A stretch of 64,000 nucleotides of DNA from Neobacillus ginsengisoli (GTDB taxonomy: Bacteria; Bacillota; Bacilli; Bacillales_B; DSM-18226): the NCBI RefSeq assembly GCF_030813055.1, contig NZ_JAUSTW010000014.1, forward strand, positions 1 to 64,000, given 5' to 3'. This document shows, in pieces, positions 26,550 to 35,863 of the stretch. The position numbers were made by a program, and so were the translations under genes. Numbering within the stretch: the stretch's first letter is position 1; every line of letters starts with the position of its first letter. The notes below the pieces were generated by a model. That model worked only from the letters and a program-made list of their open reading frames with translations, did not search any database and was not told the origin of the DNA.

Positions 26550-28556
26550 TTGAAGATAGAGGAGAATTTATGGGGTAAGTACAATATAAAAAGTACGTTT
26601 TTTAATGCATTTCCAGTTATATCATTTAGAAAAAAAGGAAATAAGGGCCGTAAGTTGAAACGTATGTATGAGCGAGAAGCTGCCATATTAAAGCATTTGG
26701 ATGGAAGATATAATCCTAAATTAATAGAAGTTGGTACCTTTTCTAATCGAACTTACCTTACACTTGAATGGTGCTCAGGTGTTAACGTAGGAGTTGCTGC
26801 CAACAATTTTCGTCTTCAAAAAAGTAATGAAGGCCGTAAAAAGCTTTTACGATTGTGCTGTAAAATACTTGAAGCATATTCCCATTTGCATGCTCAAAAT
26901 GTGATTCATTCGGATATACATCCAAAGAATATACTAATTTCCGATAATGGAACAATCAAAATTATTGACTACGGACTCTCTCGGCATGAAACCGTAGATC
27001 AAAAAATAGGCAAACCTGAAAGAGGGGGAATCGGGTACTTTTTTGAACCAGAATTTGCGATGGCACGTCTTGCCGGATGTAAACCGCCCCCGTCGAGTAT
27101 TTTGGGAGAACAGTACGCGTTAGCTGCCCTACTGTATTTTCTTTTGACAGGCACACATACTCAAAATTTCTCACTTGAGAAGATGAAAATGGATTGTCAA
27201 ATCGCCGAAAATAACCCGATTTCGTTTGACAAACAAAAAGTGGAACCATGGCCAGAGGTAGAAGGAATTCTAACGAAAGCATTGAGTAAAAATCATGAGG
27301 AGCGATTTTAGTCCGTTTTAGAATTTTCCAGAAGGCTAAACGAAATCTTGACTGATGATCAAGAAGAGGGGGGCATCTTTCTTTCAGGACATACAAACAT
27401 TGCTAAAAATGATTTAATCCAAGACGTGTTACGATGGACAGATTCATCAGAATCCTGGTTCACATCCGGGTTGATAACTGCACCTACTTGTTCAGTTAAC
27501 TACGGAACAGCAGGAATTGCTTATGCCTTATATCGAATTGCTACTATAAAAAATGATTCGCGGTTACTGTCACTTGCTGATCTGTGGTCTATGCGGGCTA
27601 AATCCAATATGGGGTACGAGGGTGCCTTCTATTCAACTAAACTTGATCTTACTCCTAAGACAGTCGGGCATATCTCTCCTTATCATACAGCGAGTGGGGT
27701 TTTTGCTGTACGGGCATTAATCAGTAAAGCAATGGGAGATATAACTTCACTACAAGAATCGGTGAACGGGTTTATATCAGCATCGAATGCTCCATGTGAA
27801 AAACTTGATCTTACTCTTGGAAAATCTAGCACATTAATCGCTTCCTCACTGCTATTAGACACGATAAAAGACAGCAATCTGCATGTTCGCAGTTCACTTA
27901 TGCAATTAGGAAATCAAACAATGAATGATATATGGGATCAAATAAACTGTTTGCAACATATATCCAAGGAAGAAAAGGTCTCTTTTCTGGGAATTGCACA
28001 TGGGTGGGCAGGTTTACTGTATACAACGATGCGATGGTGTCAGACTTCGGGACAGCGTATGCCTGATCAGATGGAAGATCGTCTACGACAGTTGGCCGAG
28101 TTTGCAGAGCCAACCGGTCGAGGTGTTCACTGGCTTAGAAAACATAATATTAAACGAAATCGTTCGGACGATTACATGTCAGGATGGTGTAATGGAAGCA
28201 CCGGCTTTGTCTATTTGTGGACTCGTGCACACAAGATGCTTGGGGATGATGCCTATCTGGAGTTAGCTGAAAAAGCTGCTTGGAATACATTGGAAGAACC
28301 GTCTACCATAAGCAATTTATGTTGTGGTATCGCTGGGCAAGCGTATGCATTACTAAACTTATATAAATATACAAATCAAACAGTATGGTTACACCGTGCT
28401 GAGGAGATGGCCAATCGTGCTGCAATTGGCATACGGAGTACATCTTTCTCTAAAGCAAGTTTATACAAAGGTGAAGTTGGTGTGGCTGTCTTAGTCGCAG
28501 ACATGTCAAATCCGGATCTGTCGAGCATGCCTTTTTTTGAGCAAGAGGGATGGTAG
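26550..28556 (+). pseudogene. Ser/Thr kinase - LanC-like cyclase fusion with in-frame stop
   Basis: Two colinear frames separated by one in-frame TAG at 27310-27312. The first is a protein kinase-like domain: YEREAAILKHLDG, catalytic VIHSDIHPKNILI, metal-binding IIDYGLSRHE and GEQYALAALLYFLLTG. The second is a LanC-like domain: VNYGTAGIAYALYR, GIAHGWAGLLY, GWCNGSTGFVYLW and LCCGIAGQAYALL. CCG in place of CHG would give three Cys zinc ligands. The kinase glycine loop seems missing, so the 5' end may also be truncated. Relatives are LanKC/LanL-type lanthionine synthetases. No precursor peptide gene is visible. Confidence 0.75.
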
Positions 28557-28622
28557 AAAAAATGGAAATCGGCTTTTTATTAAGGTAAAGGTAGCATCCG
28601 CCGATTTTGGTGTAGATTTAAA

Positions 28623-28676
28623 ACAAAGTCTAACCGTTTGTAATAAAGTTTGACCGTTTAAACGGTCAAACTTTAT
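28623..28676. repeat. 34-bp perfect palindrome with degenerate upstream copy
   Basis: 28643-28676 is a perfect palindrome with arms ATAAAGTTTGACCGTTT and AAACGGTCAAACTTTAT. Before it, AAAGTCTAACCGTTTGTAAT is a degenerate repeat of one arm. The arm resembles the 40-bp tandem repeat at 1607-1686. Confidence 0.8.
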
Positions 28677-28873
28677 TTTAAATCCACAATACACCTTTGT
28701 TTTGAGCTTTTCGCCCAATTTAAAAAACCTAAATTTTATGATGTAGAAGAAGTGAAAAAGTGGTTAGAAAAGAGAGAGGGTTGAAATTAGGAGGGAAAAT
28801 CCATGAAAAAGCTGGAAATCTACAAGGAAAATAATGAGCTTGTCATTGAGCGAGTAGACCTAGTACCAGCCTG
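28677..28873 (+). other. Phage-like debris
   Basis: Short tails such as KPKFYDVEEVKKWLEKREG with a stop near 28784, then a 23-codon frame from ATG 28803 (MKKLEIYKENNELVIERVDL) behind AGGAGGG. The first resembles the C-terminus of small phage or excisionase-type proteins. Neither can be named. Confidence 0.35.
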
Positions 28874-29096
28874 ACACCAGGGGCAAACGCGAGTAAAAAA
28901 AAGGAAATTCATATACAAAAGTTCCGAAAAGGCTAAGTATCGGAACAAAAATCAGTTTTAAAGCGCTGATTTAAGTTGTTTGGGCGATCTTACACTCTAG
29001 ATTTTCACCAAGTTCTAATTCTCTAAGTTCAAACTCGGAGCTTGGCACTAAACCACTGGTAGATCAACGCTTTCCGTTTAATTTTGCCCCTGGTGT
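28874..29096. mobile_element. Candidate 223-bp MITE with 14-bp terminal inverted repeats
   Basis: ACACCAGGGGCAAA (28874-28887) is matched exactly by its inverse TTTGCCCCTGGTGT (29083-29096). The interior has no coding frame but includes the stem GTTCCGA / TCGGAAC. Size, exact inverted ends and lack of coding capacity fit a miniature element. I see no clear target-site duplication and no matching transposase in the window, so this is tentative. Confidence 0.45.
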
Positions 29097-29130
29097 TATC
29101 TTTTGTGGATCTGCAAGCTTCTGAAACACT

Positions 29131-29167
29131 TGCTAGACGGTATTCCATATGGTGATTCCGTCTAGCA
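29131..29167 (-). terminator. Hairpin after a membrane-protein tail
   Basis: TGCTAGACGG and CCGTCTAGCA form a 10-bp stem around ATACCATATGG-type sequence, just past the minus-strand tail at 29177-29256. No strong T-run follows, so function as terminator is uncertain. Confidence 0.45.
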
Positions 29168-29176
29168 GATTCATCA

Positions 29177-29256
29177 CTAATCAATCCGACGTAGGCGGAT
29201 CGCCACAAAGAAGAGGATGAGCGTCACACCACTAGTCACGAAAATCGTCATCAGTA
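29177..29256 (-). pseudogene. Membrane protein C-terminal tail
   Basis: The minus strand encodes LMTIFVTSGVTLILFFVAIR LRRID and a stop at 29177-29179: one transmembrane helix with a basic end. It has no start and no recognisable family, so it is a gene tail left after a deletion. Confidence 0.4.
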
Positions 29257-29485
29257 AGGGGTAGCACGCATATTAACGGTTTTATACGCTAAGAGATTCT
29301 CAAAACCCAATGTTACTGATTCTAATTGAGATTCTGATTTAGAGATGATTTTTGATACAGGTTTAAAGCTGTTTTTACCACATTTTAGGATAGATTTTTG
29401 TTAGTCTAGACTAAATAAGTCCCTTAGAGTAGTAAAATCAACGTTTTTCCGTGTCGAAAATTGTTTAGCGTATGGTTTCGTTAAT

Positions 29486-29645
29486 TTGTTGGTGGGACCC
29501 CTTATTGGAAATACAAAAGCCATTGCAGAAAAGCTACAGGAAAAAACAGGGGGAGATATTTTTAAAATAGAAACAGCAAAGCACTACTCCTACGTTGAAG
29601 AAGAAGCAAAAAAAGAACTGAATAAAATTTTTAATTCCAGTTATT
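29486..29645 (+). pseudogene. Flavodoxin N-terminal fragment
   Basis: IGNTKAIAEKLQEKTGGDIF then KIETAKHYSYVEEEAKKEL matches the FMN phosphate loop and following strand of flavodoxin-like proteins. The usual YYSxTGNT start is replaced by LVGPLIGNT. Homology ends about 29630, exactly where a dispersed repeat and a terminator hairpin begin, so the gene was cut at the repeat. Confidence 0.6.
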
Positions 29646-29730
29646 CAATTAAATGGCGCGATTGCGGAGTAACAAAAAGCCTAATTTCTCGAATTCATAC
29701 TGAGAAATTGGGCTTTTAAATATTGGCATT
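29638..29730 (+). repeat. Dispersed repeat plus terminator hairpin, copy A
   Basis: TTATTCAATTAAATGGCGCG is followed by AGTAACAAAAAGCCTAATTT, a loop and GAGAAATTGGGCTTTT. The unit closely matches 37183-37275, including the hairpin stem AGCCTAATTTCTC / GAGAAATTGGGCT and flanking AATATTG. Confidence 0.7.
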
Positions 29731-30023
29731 TTCACCCCACAGATAATTTCATAAAATTCTTCATATTTTTGTTCATCCAAAACCGGTTTTTCGGCTTTTA
29801 TCTAAACTTTCATTGTATTCCCTAAGTAATTTTACATGTTCCGGTAACATCATTGAAACCCATTTAATACGGTCTCTGTCACGAATCACCTCAAGACACC
29901 TACTTTTCCATTACATTTTGTGAGACATCATAAAAAATCACTTGTCATTATTAAAATTCAAATTAATTTCTTGACATTTAATATAAACTTCTTCATTCCA
30001 CGATCTTTATAATCTTTATTCAT
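29731..30023 (-). pseudogene. YolD-like protein remnant
   Basis: On the minus strand VIRDRDRIKWVSMMLPEHVK then LLREYNESLDKSRKTG, and after a frameshift near 29785 DEQKYEEFYEIICGVKMP, matches the YolD family (RDRGTIKWxxMMLPEHVxxL). An AUG at 30023 behind GGGGGAA starts a short frame MNKDYKDRGMKKF with the family's start, then stops. YolD genes usually precede a UvrX-type Y-family DNA polymerase; none is here. Confidence 0.65.
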
Positions 30024-30052
30024 TAAAAATTCCCCCTTTCTATTTATTATAG

Positions 30053-30064
30053 GAATGTTTGTTC
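30053..30064 (-). promoter_or_regulatory. LexA-like operator
   Basis: GAACAAACATTC on the minus strand differs from the Bacillus LexA consensus GAAC-N4-GTTC at one core base, 30 bp before the YolD start. A CCTATAAT-type -10 follows. SOS control is known for yolD-uvrX units. Confidence 0.5.
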
Positions 30065-30121
30065 TTATTGTTCAAGGGATATGTTATAAAAATTTTGGAT
30101 TTGTCTACATCCCCCTTTCGT

Positions 30122-30143
30122 GCAGCCTTAAGGCTGCGATTTT
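30122..30143 (+). terminator. Short perfect hairpin with T-run
   Basis: GCAGCCTTAAGGCTGC is a perfect 16-bp palindrome followed by GATTTTTC. No plus-strand gene clearly ends here. Confidence 0.5.
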
Positions 30144-30683
30144 TCTTCATAAATAAGGACTTTAAAATATAGGTTAAAAGCATACAGAATGACTTTGGGC
30201 GGCAGCACTACGGACTGATCAGAAAGGAAAAACCCCCTTTTCTGTCATTCCGTACGTGTCGCTTCGGTATTAAATGAACCGATAACCACGGTCTATACGG
30301 CTAACGCTGCCATATCGAACGAGCCGAAAACCGGAAAATCAAAAGAATAAAAGAATAAAAGACAAAGGAAAGCAGCCGAAACGGCTTCTTTTATTATTTA
30401 TTTTTCCCTTTTGTCTTCCGAATCGTAAAACAGCGCAAGCCTTCTAACCTTCCAGCCGGTAGGACACCCGAACCTTTCCGGCTAGAAGCTAAGAAAACTG
30501 TTGTGAGTTTATAAGTTTTTAACATTTCAAATACTTCGTCTACGCTGTACATTGTCATTATATCGACTGCAATATAAAACAACATATGTTTTCAAAAAGT
30601 AGCATTTTCATAAAATTAAAAAGCTCTTTCCCTTTTATCAGAAAGAGACTTTTTGCAGTTGAGGTGCAAAAAAATAAGGATAG
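30144..30683. other. Non-coding or debris region upstream of pdxS
   Basis: It contains hairpins (AAGCAGCC / GGCTTCTTT near 30370-30392) and a doubtful 63-codon minus-strand frame (30394-30585). The start of that frame (MYSVDEVFEMLKTYKLTT) resembles a DNA-binding excisionase-type helix, but the rest looks frameshifted and no ribosome binding site precedes it. I see no other gene. Confidence 0.35.
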
Positions 30684-30756
30684 TGCCAAGAAATTTGGCA
30701 TATTGTTTCAAAAATGTTATCAAATAGGCGTTTTTAATATTGGCACAGAAATTGCA
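30684..30756 (+). promoter_or_regulatory. Sigma-54-like promoter with upstream palindrome
   Basis: TTGGCACAGAAATTGCA at 30740-30756 matches the sigma-54 -24/-12 pattern TGGCAC-N5-TTGCA exactly. At 30684-30700, TGCCAA and TTGGCA form an inverted repeat around GAAAT, a possible activator site. The predicted start is near 30768, giving a leader of about 165 nt before pdxS. It could serve pdxST or be left from a lost gene. Confidence 0.6.
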
Positions 30757-30934
30757 TGTTTATAAAATGAAAATATTGATAATTTTGAAAATATGGTTGG
30801 TGTAAATTCCCTTTAGCGTGTTATCTTCCAAATGTGAAGGGAATGTGAAGCCTCTCTTTTTGCAATTTGTATCACTATTTTAGGAGCAAAATGGAAGCGT
30901 ATGCATTTTTTTAGGGAATGAAAGGAGAAATTCT

Positions 30935-31858
30935 ATGCATTTACAAGAAAACAACACAAATGAACTGAAAAGAACAATGAAAACAGGTACGGATCGTGTA
31001 AAAAGAGGCATGGCTGAAATGCAAAAGGGCGGCGTCATTATGGACGTTGTGAATGCTGAGCAAGCAAAAATAGCAGAGGAAGCAGGAGCGGTAGCTGTAA
31101 TGGCATTGGAGCGCGTTCCTTCTGATATCCGCGCAACTGGTGGAGTAGCAAGAATGGCAGATCCACGAATTACTGAAGAAGTTATGAATGCGGTTTCCAT
31201 TCCAGTTATGGCAAAAGCACGTATCGGACACATCGTAGAAGCCCGAGTTCTTGAAGCGATGGGTGTTGATTATATTGATGAGAGTGAAGTTTTAACACCA
31301 GCAGATGAAGAGTACCATCTAAATAAAAAAGAATACACTGTTCCATTTGTTTGTGGTTGCCGTGATCTTGGCGAAGCAGCACGCCGTATTGGTGAAGGTG
31401 CATCCATGCTTCGTACAAAAGGAGAGCCGGGAACAGGTAATATCGTAGAAGCTGTTCGTCATATCCGTAAGGTAAATGCACAAGTAAGAAAAGTCGTTAC
31501 AATGAGTGAAGATGAATTGATGACAGAGGCTAAGCTACTTGGAGCTCCATATGAACTTCTTCTTGAGATTAAGCGTCATGGACGCCTGCCCGTAGTAAAC
31601 TTTGCAGCTGGTGGAGTAGCAACGCCTGCTGATGCTGCACTTATGATGCAGTTAGGTGCTGATGGAGTATTTGTTGGTTCAGGTATCTTTAAATCTGATA
31701 ACCCAGTAAGATTCGCTAGAGCAATCGTTGAAGCAACAACCCACTACCAGGACTATAAACTAATTGCAGAGATTTCAAAAAATCTTGGAATTGCAATGAA
31801 AGGTATTGAAATTTCAACTCTGTCTCCTGAAGCACGTATGCAGGATCGTGGTTGGTAA
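30935..31858 (+). CDS. pdxS: Pyridoxal 5'-phosphate synthase subunit PdxS
   Basis: A 307-residue PdxS (YaaD), the PLP-forming barrel that joins ribose 5-phosphate, glyceraldehyde 3-phosphate and ammonia. Strong family sequences: [59 protein letters not shown] and [17 protein letters not shown]. The active-site Lys residues lie in MAKARIGH and [12 protein letters not shown] 30935 has AAAGGAG nine bases before it and adds 14 residues to the usual start at 30977, which lacks a site. pdxT follows 12 bp later. Unlike in B. subtilis, dacA and serS are not its neighbours. Confidence 0.96.
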   Translation: MHLQENNTNELKRTMKTGTDRVKRGMAEMQKGGVIMDVVNAEQAKIAEEAGAVAVMALERVPSDIRATGGVARMADPRITEEVMNAVSIPVMAKARIGHIVEARVLEAMGVDYIDESEVLTPADEEYHLNKKEYTVPFVCGCRDLGEAARRIGEGASMLRTKGEPGTGNIVEAVRHIRKVNAQVRKVVTMSEDELMTEAKLLGAPYELLLEIKRHGRLPVVNFAAGGVATPADAALMMQLGADGVFVGSGIFKSDNPVRFARAIVEATTHYQDYKLIAEISKNLGIAMKGIEISTLSPEARMQDRGW

Positions 31859-31870
31859 GGAGTTTTTCTA

Positions 31871-32461
31871 ATGCTTAAGGTTGGAGTACTCGCATTACAA
31901 GGTGCTGTACGTGAACATGTTTGTTCGATCGAAGAAGCTGGGGCAGAGGCTGTTGTTATTAAAACGAAAGAACAGCTTCGAGAAGTAGATGGGCTAATTC
32001 TTCCTGGTGGAGAAAGTACAACGATGCGCCGATTGATAGATAAATACGATTTCATGGAGGACTTAAAACAGTTTGCTGCGAAAGGAAAGCCGATATTTGG
32101 GACTTGTGCTGGCTTAATTTTAATGGCAAAGAATATTGTCGGCTATGATGATCCGCATATCGGAGCAATGGACGTAACTGTAGAGCGCAATTCATTTGGG
32201 CGTCAGCGGGAAAGCTTTGAAGCGGATCTTGATATTAAGGATGTAGCAGAAAATTTTAATGCTGTGTTCATTCGTGCACCGCACATTGTTGAAGCAGGCG
32301 AGAATGTTGAAGTGTTGGCCAAGCATAACGGCAGAATTGTGGTAGCAAGAGAAGGTCAGTACCTCGGCTGCTCATTTCATCCTGAATTAACAGATGACCA
32401 TCGATTGACAGCTTATTTTATCGAAATGGTGAAAAAAGCGAAGAACGAAAAACCTGTATAG
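31871..32461 (+). CDS. pdxT: Pyridoxal 5'-phosphate synthase glutaminase PdxT
   Basis: A 196-residue glutamine amidotransferase (YaaE) supplying ammonia to Pdx[27 protein letters not shown] and the triad residues are visible: Cys in [11 protein letters not shown], and His and Glu in [10 protein letters not shown]. It is 12 bp after pdxS behind AAGGAG, forming the usual two-gene operon. Confidence 0.96.
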   Translation: MLKVGVLALQGAVREHVCSIEEAGAEAVVIKTKEQLREVDGLILPGGESTTMRRLIDKYDFMEDLKQFAAKGKPIFGTCAGLILMAKNIVGYDDPHIGAMDVTVERNSFGRQRESFEADLDIKDVAENFNAVFIRAPHIVEAGENVEVLAKHNGRIVVAREGQYLGCSFHPELTDDHRLTAYFIEMVKKAKNEKPV

Positions 32462-32608
32462 CATGGTTGCTTTGTGATGTATTGAGACTAGAAAGCGTAA
32501 AAAGCCCCTCCGTTTTCCTATAAAAAAAATTCTTACCTTTCTAGAATGATTTTGACATGCAAGGGAGAATAATTTATATATAAAATGTTATAGTTCTATA
32601 AAATAATC

Positions 32609-32695
32609 GTAAACGCTTACTTGTTATTGAAAACGCTTTAGTATTCAGAAATTTTAGAATATTTATGTTGACATTGTTTTTCTGTCCCATATACT
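32609..32695 (+). promoter_or_regulatory. Two cre-like sites and a vegetative promoter
   Basis: GTAAACGCTTAC (32609-32620) and TGAAAACGCTTTA (32628-32640) resemble the CcpA cre consensus (TGWAANCGNTNWCA). Downstream are TTGACA (32668-32673) and TATACT (32690-32695) with a 16-bp spacer. Sites upstream of -35 usually mean activation by CcpA. Confidence 0.6.
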
Positions 32696-32747
32696 CATGT
32701 TAGAAAAAGAAAATGATTAGTTGGTTTTTGAAAGGAGGTTTAGGGGC

Positions 32748-33077
32748 ATGCAAACAATGGAAACAGTGATTGTTACAGGATATGCAAAAGCTCCACACGG
32801 AACTTCCATGTATGAATTGTATAAGCATGCGGGAATTGTACTCGAAGTGGATCTGAAAGAACATAAGATTATCGGAGCTGAATTCACATTCGTAACAGAA
32901 ATAACAAAAAAATATTTTCAAAAACTGTTGATAGGATACTGTCTTAAAGATGGTGTTGAGCAGTTGATTGAACGAATTCAAAGCTTTTATTTTGCTCCAT
33001 CCCAGCAAGCGATCATTGTGGCTCTTCAAGCTGCAGTTCAACGTTACTGGGATAACGTGAAGCAAATGAGTACATAA
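32748..33077 (+). CDS. DUF3870-family protein
   Basis: A 109-residue protein with METVIVTGYAKAPHGTSMYE, HAGIVLEVDLKEHKIIGAEF and a conserved middle FVTEITKKYFQKLLIGYCL, as in DUF3870 proteins of Firmicutes. ATG 32748 follows AAAGGAGG by nine bases. Function is unknown; homologues tend to lie near metabolic regulators. The cre-like sites upstream suggest control by carbon source. It is monocistronic. Confidence 0.75.
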   Translation: MQTMETVIVTGYAKAPHGTSMYELYKHAGIVLEVDLKEHKIIGAEFTFVTEITKKYFQKLLIGYCLKDGVEQLIERIQSFYFAPSQQAIIVALQAAVQRYWDNVKQMST

Positions 33078-33486
33078 CGTTTGGTTATAATAAAGTGGGA
33101 AGATGACCTCTTCCCATGGTTTAATAAAACCGGGCAGACATGGACTTTTTGTAAGGAATGTTCGTTGGAACGACATTCTTTATAGAGGATTTATGTTTTG
33201 TTCGGTTTTATATATTTCCGAACTGTTTACACCCACAAAAGTTGATGGTTTGTTATTCAATAAATGGTGGTTGTTAGTGAACAATGTAAGTAGCACTTAT
33301 TATCGTTTATGTCTATTTAATCGACATAGGATTATTCCACAATCGGGCGCAATTCCAGAATAAGAATTGCGTCCTTTATTTTGGTAAAGGGCCAGATTGT
33401 TGAATAAAAAATGATTTTAATAAATTAAAATGCTTAGAGCAATAATACTCTGAGTGTTTATTTCTTAAGGGGAAAATCATCGACAT
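33078..33486. other. Intergenic with dispersed repeat
   Basis: An imperfect hairpin AAGGAATGTTCGTT / AACGACATTCTTT (33152-33181) may end the DUF3870 transcript. A repeat copy CAATCGGGCGC lies at 33331-33362, and an inverted one (GGGCCAGATTGTTGAATAA) at 33388-33407. The 86-codon plus-strand frame here is not convincing. Confidence 0.45.
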
Positions 33487-33520
33487 AAAAGGCAGGCCTT
33501 CTAGAGAGGGCCTGCCTTTT
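33487..33520 (+). terminator. Strong bidirectional terminator
   Basis: AAAAGGCAGGCC and GGGCCTGCCTTTT form a long GC-rich stem with A and T tracts on both sides. Confidence 0.8.
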
Positions 33521-33801
33521 ATGAATGACTTAATTATCACTCAAACAAGAGTGAATCCTTTGGTCTTGCAAATATTAAAAATATAGAGCTAAATAGCATT
33601 ATTAGGTATTTCATTTACTATTTAATCTCTTAGAAGATATCTATATTGCAAATATCATGTCCTGGTTTTTAGAAAGACTGATGGCTGTTGGTCAACCCAA
33701 AAGCCGTCTTCACCCGCACCAATAATTTTTATCTTATTACCTTCTAAAAAACTGCCCTTACATTAGTAGATATATTTTATAAAAAAGTTCACTATGTATT
33801 T

Positions 33802-34611
33802 TTATTTCAAAGCTTCTTCTTTTTGTTTATGTTTTATATCCCTTAATGCAAGATAAGTCATAAACCCGAGGTCAATGATAATAATGGCAATAGCAGACCA
33901 TTGTCCACCAGTTAAATTGCCAAAACGAGGAGAGTCTCCACGGAAAAACTCTAGAATAAAACGTTCAAGGAAATAAAGAAAAACATAAAAAGAAATGAGC
34001 CAGCCCTTAGTGAGTCGTTGTCCTGCAAGCACTTGTAACATGAATAAAATACAGAAAAGAATCATATCTCCTTGACTTTCCCAAACTTCAGCCGGCCACA
34101 ATGGTTGACTGCCGTAGTACTCGTAAGCATAAGACCCTTTCGGATAGACAATCCCAAAATTTCCACCTGTAGGACTTCCAAAAGCGTCCCCGTTCATAAA
34201 GCAGGCAATTCGTCCAATGCCTTGGGCCAATATCATAGCTGGTGAAAGATAATCTGCAAATTCCAAAAAGCTTATTTTATGAATGCGCGAGTAAATCATT
34301 AATGAAACAATCCCACCCGCAATAGCCCCCTCTATCGAAATACCGCCTGTCCATATCTCTAAAATTTGAAGTGGATGCTGCGAATATGTCGGCCATTGAA
34401 AGACAAAGACATGCCAAATTCGAGCTCCAATTATTGCACCAACCACACCGTAAATAAGGAAATTTTGCAAGTGTTTATAATAAATTGTCTTTCTTGTTAA
34501 AGCGAGGCCAACGCCGTAGCCAAGTATTATAGCGAGAAGTGAGATAACTGCATGAGTTTGAACGACATAACCAAAAAAGTTAAATAAATCCTTATGCATT
34601 TTTTTAAACAT
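33802..34611 (-). CDS. lgt: Prolipoprotein diacylglyceryl transferase (Lgt) paralogue
   Basis: A 269-residue membrane enzyme, moving diacylglyceryl from phosphatidylglycerol to the lipobox Cys. About seven hydrophobic segments are present, with YGVVGAIIGARIWHVFVFQW (conserved Arg), GGISIEGAIAGGI and the signature GRIACFMNGDAFGSPT (usual GRxGNFxNxExxG), then FLERFILEFFRGD. The signature varies from consensus (ACF for GNF, D for E), and hprK is not adjacent as for the main lgt in Bacillus, so this is probably a second copy. The start may be ATG 34599 instead; neither has ideal spacing. Confidence 0.85.
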   Translation of the reverse strand: MFKKMHKDLFNFFGYVVQTHAVISLLAIILGYGVGLALTRKTIYYKHLQNFLIYGVVGAIIGARIWHVFVFQWPTYSQHPLQILEIWTGGISIEGAIAGGIVSLMIYSRIHKISFLEFADYLSPAMILAQGIGRIACFMNGDAFGSPTGGNFGIVYPKGSYAYEYYGSQPLWPAEVWESQGDMILFCILFMLQVLAGQRLTKGWLISFYVFLYFLERFILEFFRGDSPRFGNLTGGQWSAIAIIIIDLGFMTYLALRDIKHKQKEEALK

Positions 34612-34835
34612 CCCTTCAACAACAAATCCATTATTTTGTTTTTATTAATCGAAAAACGTTAAACTCCAGAATTAGCAATCTAAAGTCTTATCATTCGTGT
34701 ACGGTATACTTTTTATAGAACTGAAAAAAGTGAGAACTCAGTACCCTTTACTCTATGAATTTCTTCCATGATAATATTCCGTAGGGTTCCTATTCCATTT
34801 AAGGCTAAGGACGGAAAGGACCACCCTCGAATTGG

Positions 34836-35455
34836 TTAAACACCAATTTCTTTTGATTGATAGCTGCCGTTATGTTTCAGCTCCTTTTTATAATTATTAA
34901 ACGTTAACAGAAGGGCTAATAATGCACAAACAGCAATTACATAGTACGATGGTCGAACGTTAAAAGCAAATGATTAAGATGAGAAGGTTCATATACATTT
35001 AAAAAGAATTGATACATTAATCCACCAAGCGTAACCCCTAAACCCATACCCAAGGTCCGTGACATATTTAAAATTCCTCCTGTTATACCTAAAACACTTT
35101 TGGGAACATGACTCATGACACTACTATTATTCGGCGAAGTAAACATTCCAATGCCTGAACCAATTAAGAAAAGTCCGATACCTGTAATGATGTAGGTTCC
35201 AGTTAAATCGATAAAGGTTAACAAAAATGAACCAATTGTTACCATAGATAAACCAAGAAGTAACGGAAGAGCCAGTCCGCGGTGGTCGGTTATCATCCCT
35301 GAAATGGGTGTTGTTCTGGTCATTCCGATTGGAATAACTGTAATTAAAAAACTAGCTTGAAAAATAGGCAGATGCTTTACTTGATCTAAATAATAAGGTG
35401 TTAATAGTAAGACAGCATACATGATCGTAAACGACATAAATGATACTATAAACAT
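34836..35455 (-). pseudogene. DHA2-type MFS efflux pump, C-terminal half
   Basis: MYAVLLLTPYYLDQVKHLPI, RTTPISGMITDHRGLALPLL, GIGMFTSPNNSSVMSHVPKS and VLGITGGILNMSRTLGMGLG match the second half of 14-helix EmrB/QacA-type exporters. Near 34970 the frame shifts: the C-terminus continues as AFNVRPSYYVIAVCALLALL to a stop at 34836. The N-terminal half is missing beyond 35455. Confidence 0.7.
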
Positions 35456-35556
35456 TTCAAATATTTTACAAATAAAATTCCGAAAATTTCGACACTAAAT
35501 GAAAAAAATTGGAGTTTATGTCACACTTCGATGATACTGTTCAATAAATTAAACTT

Positions 35557-35602
35557 TTTATTCCATAATAGGGCGCGTTTATTTTAAAAACGCGTTTTTT
35601 TC
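35557..35602 (+). repeat. Dispersed repeat copy with terminator-like hairpin
   Basis: ATTCCATAATAGGGCGCG followed by CGCGTTT / AAAAACGCG and TTTTTTT. The hairpin could stop transcription from either side of the junction between the MFS remnant and rtcB. Confidence 0.6.
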
Positions 35603-35863
35603 GTGTATTGGGCTATATTCTTGATGAACACTTTCACGTATGCCGTTAGAATAATAATTGAGATTGTGAAGGCTTTCGCTTGAACTAACGAAGCAGTAAT
35701 ATACAGTATGATTTTCTACCGTATTCAACGTATTTAATGATATAAAAATTATACAAAAATGACAGATTTCTAACTCAATTAAATTGTCGCACGAAAACAC
35801 ATTGTCAGAATATTCAATAAATTGTAGCCTATTGGTAATCTGCTTTTGGAGGAGAGAAAGCTA

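Noticed and set aside
32462..32600. T-box or serS leader after pdxT
   Set aside because: No T-box or specifier structure could be recognised and no serS gene follows.
33103..33363. An 86-codon plus-strand frame after the DUF3870 gene
   Set aside because: No ribosome binding site, it runs through a hairpin and a dispersed repeat, and has no recognisable motif.
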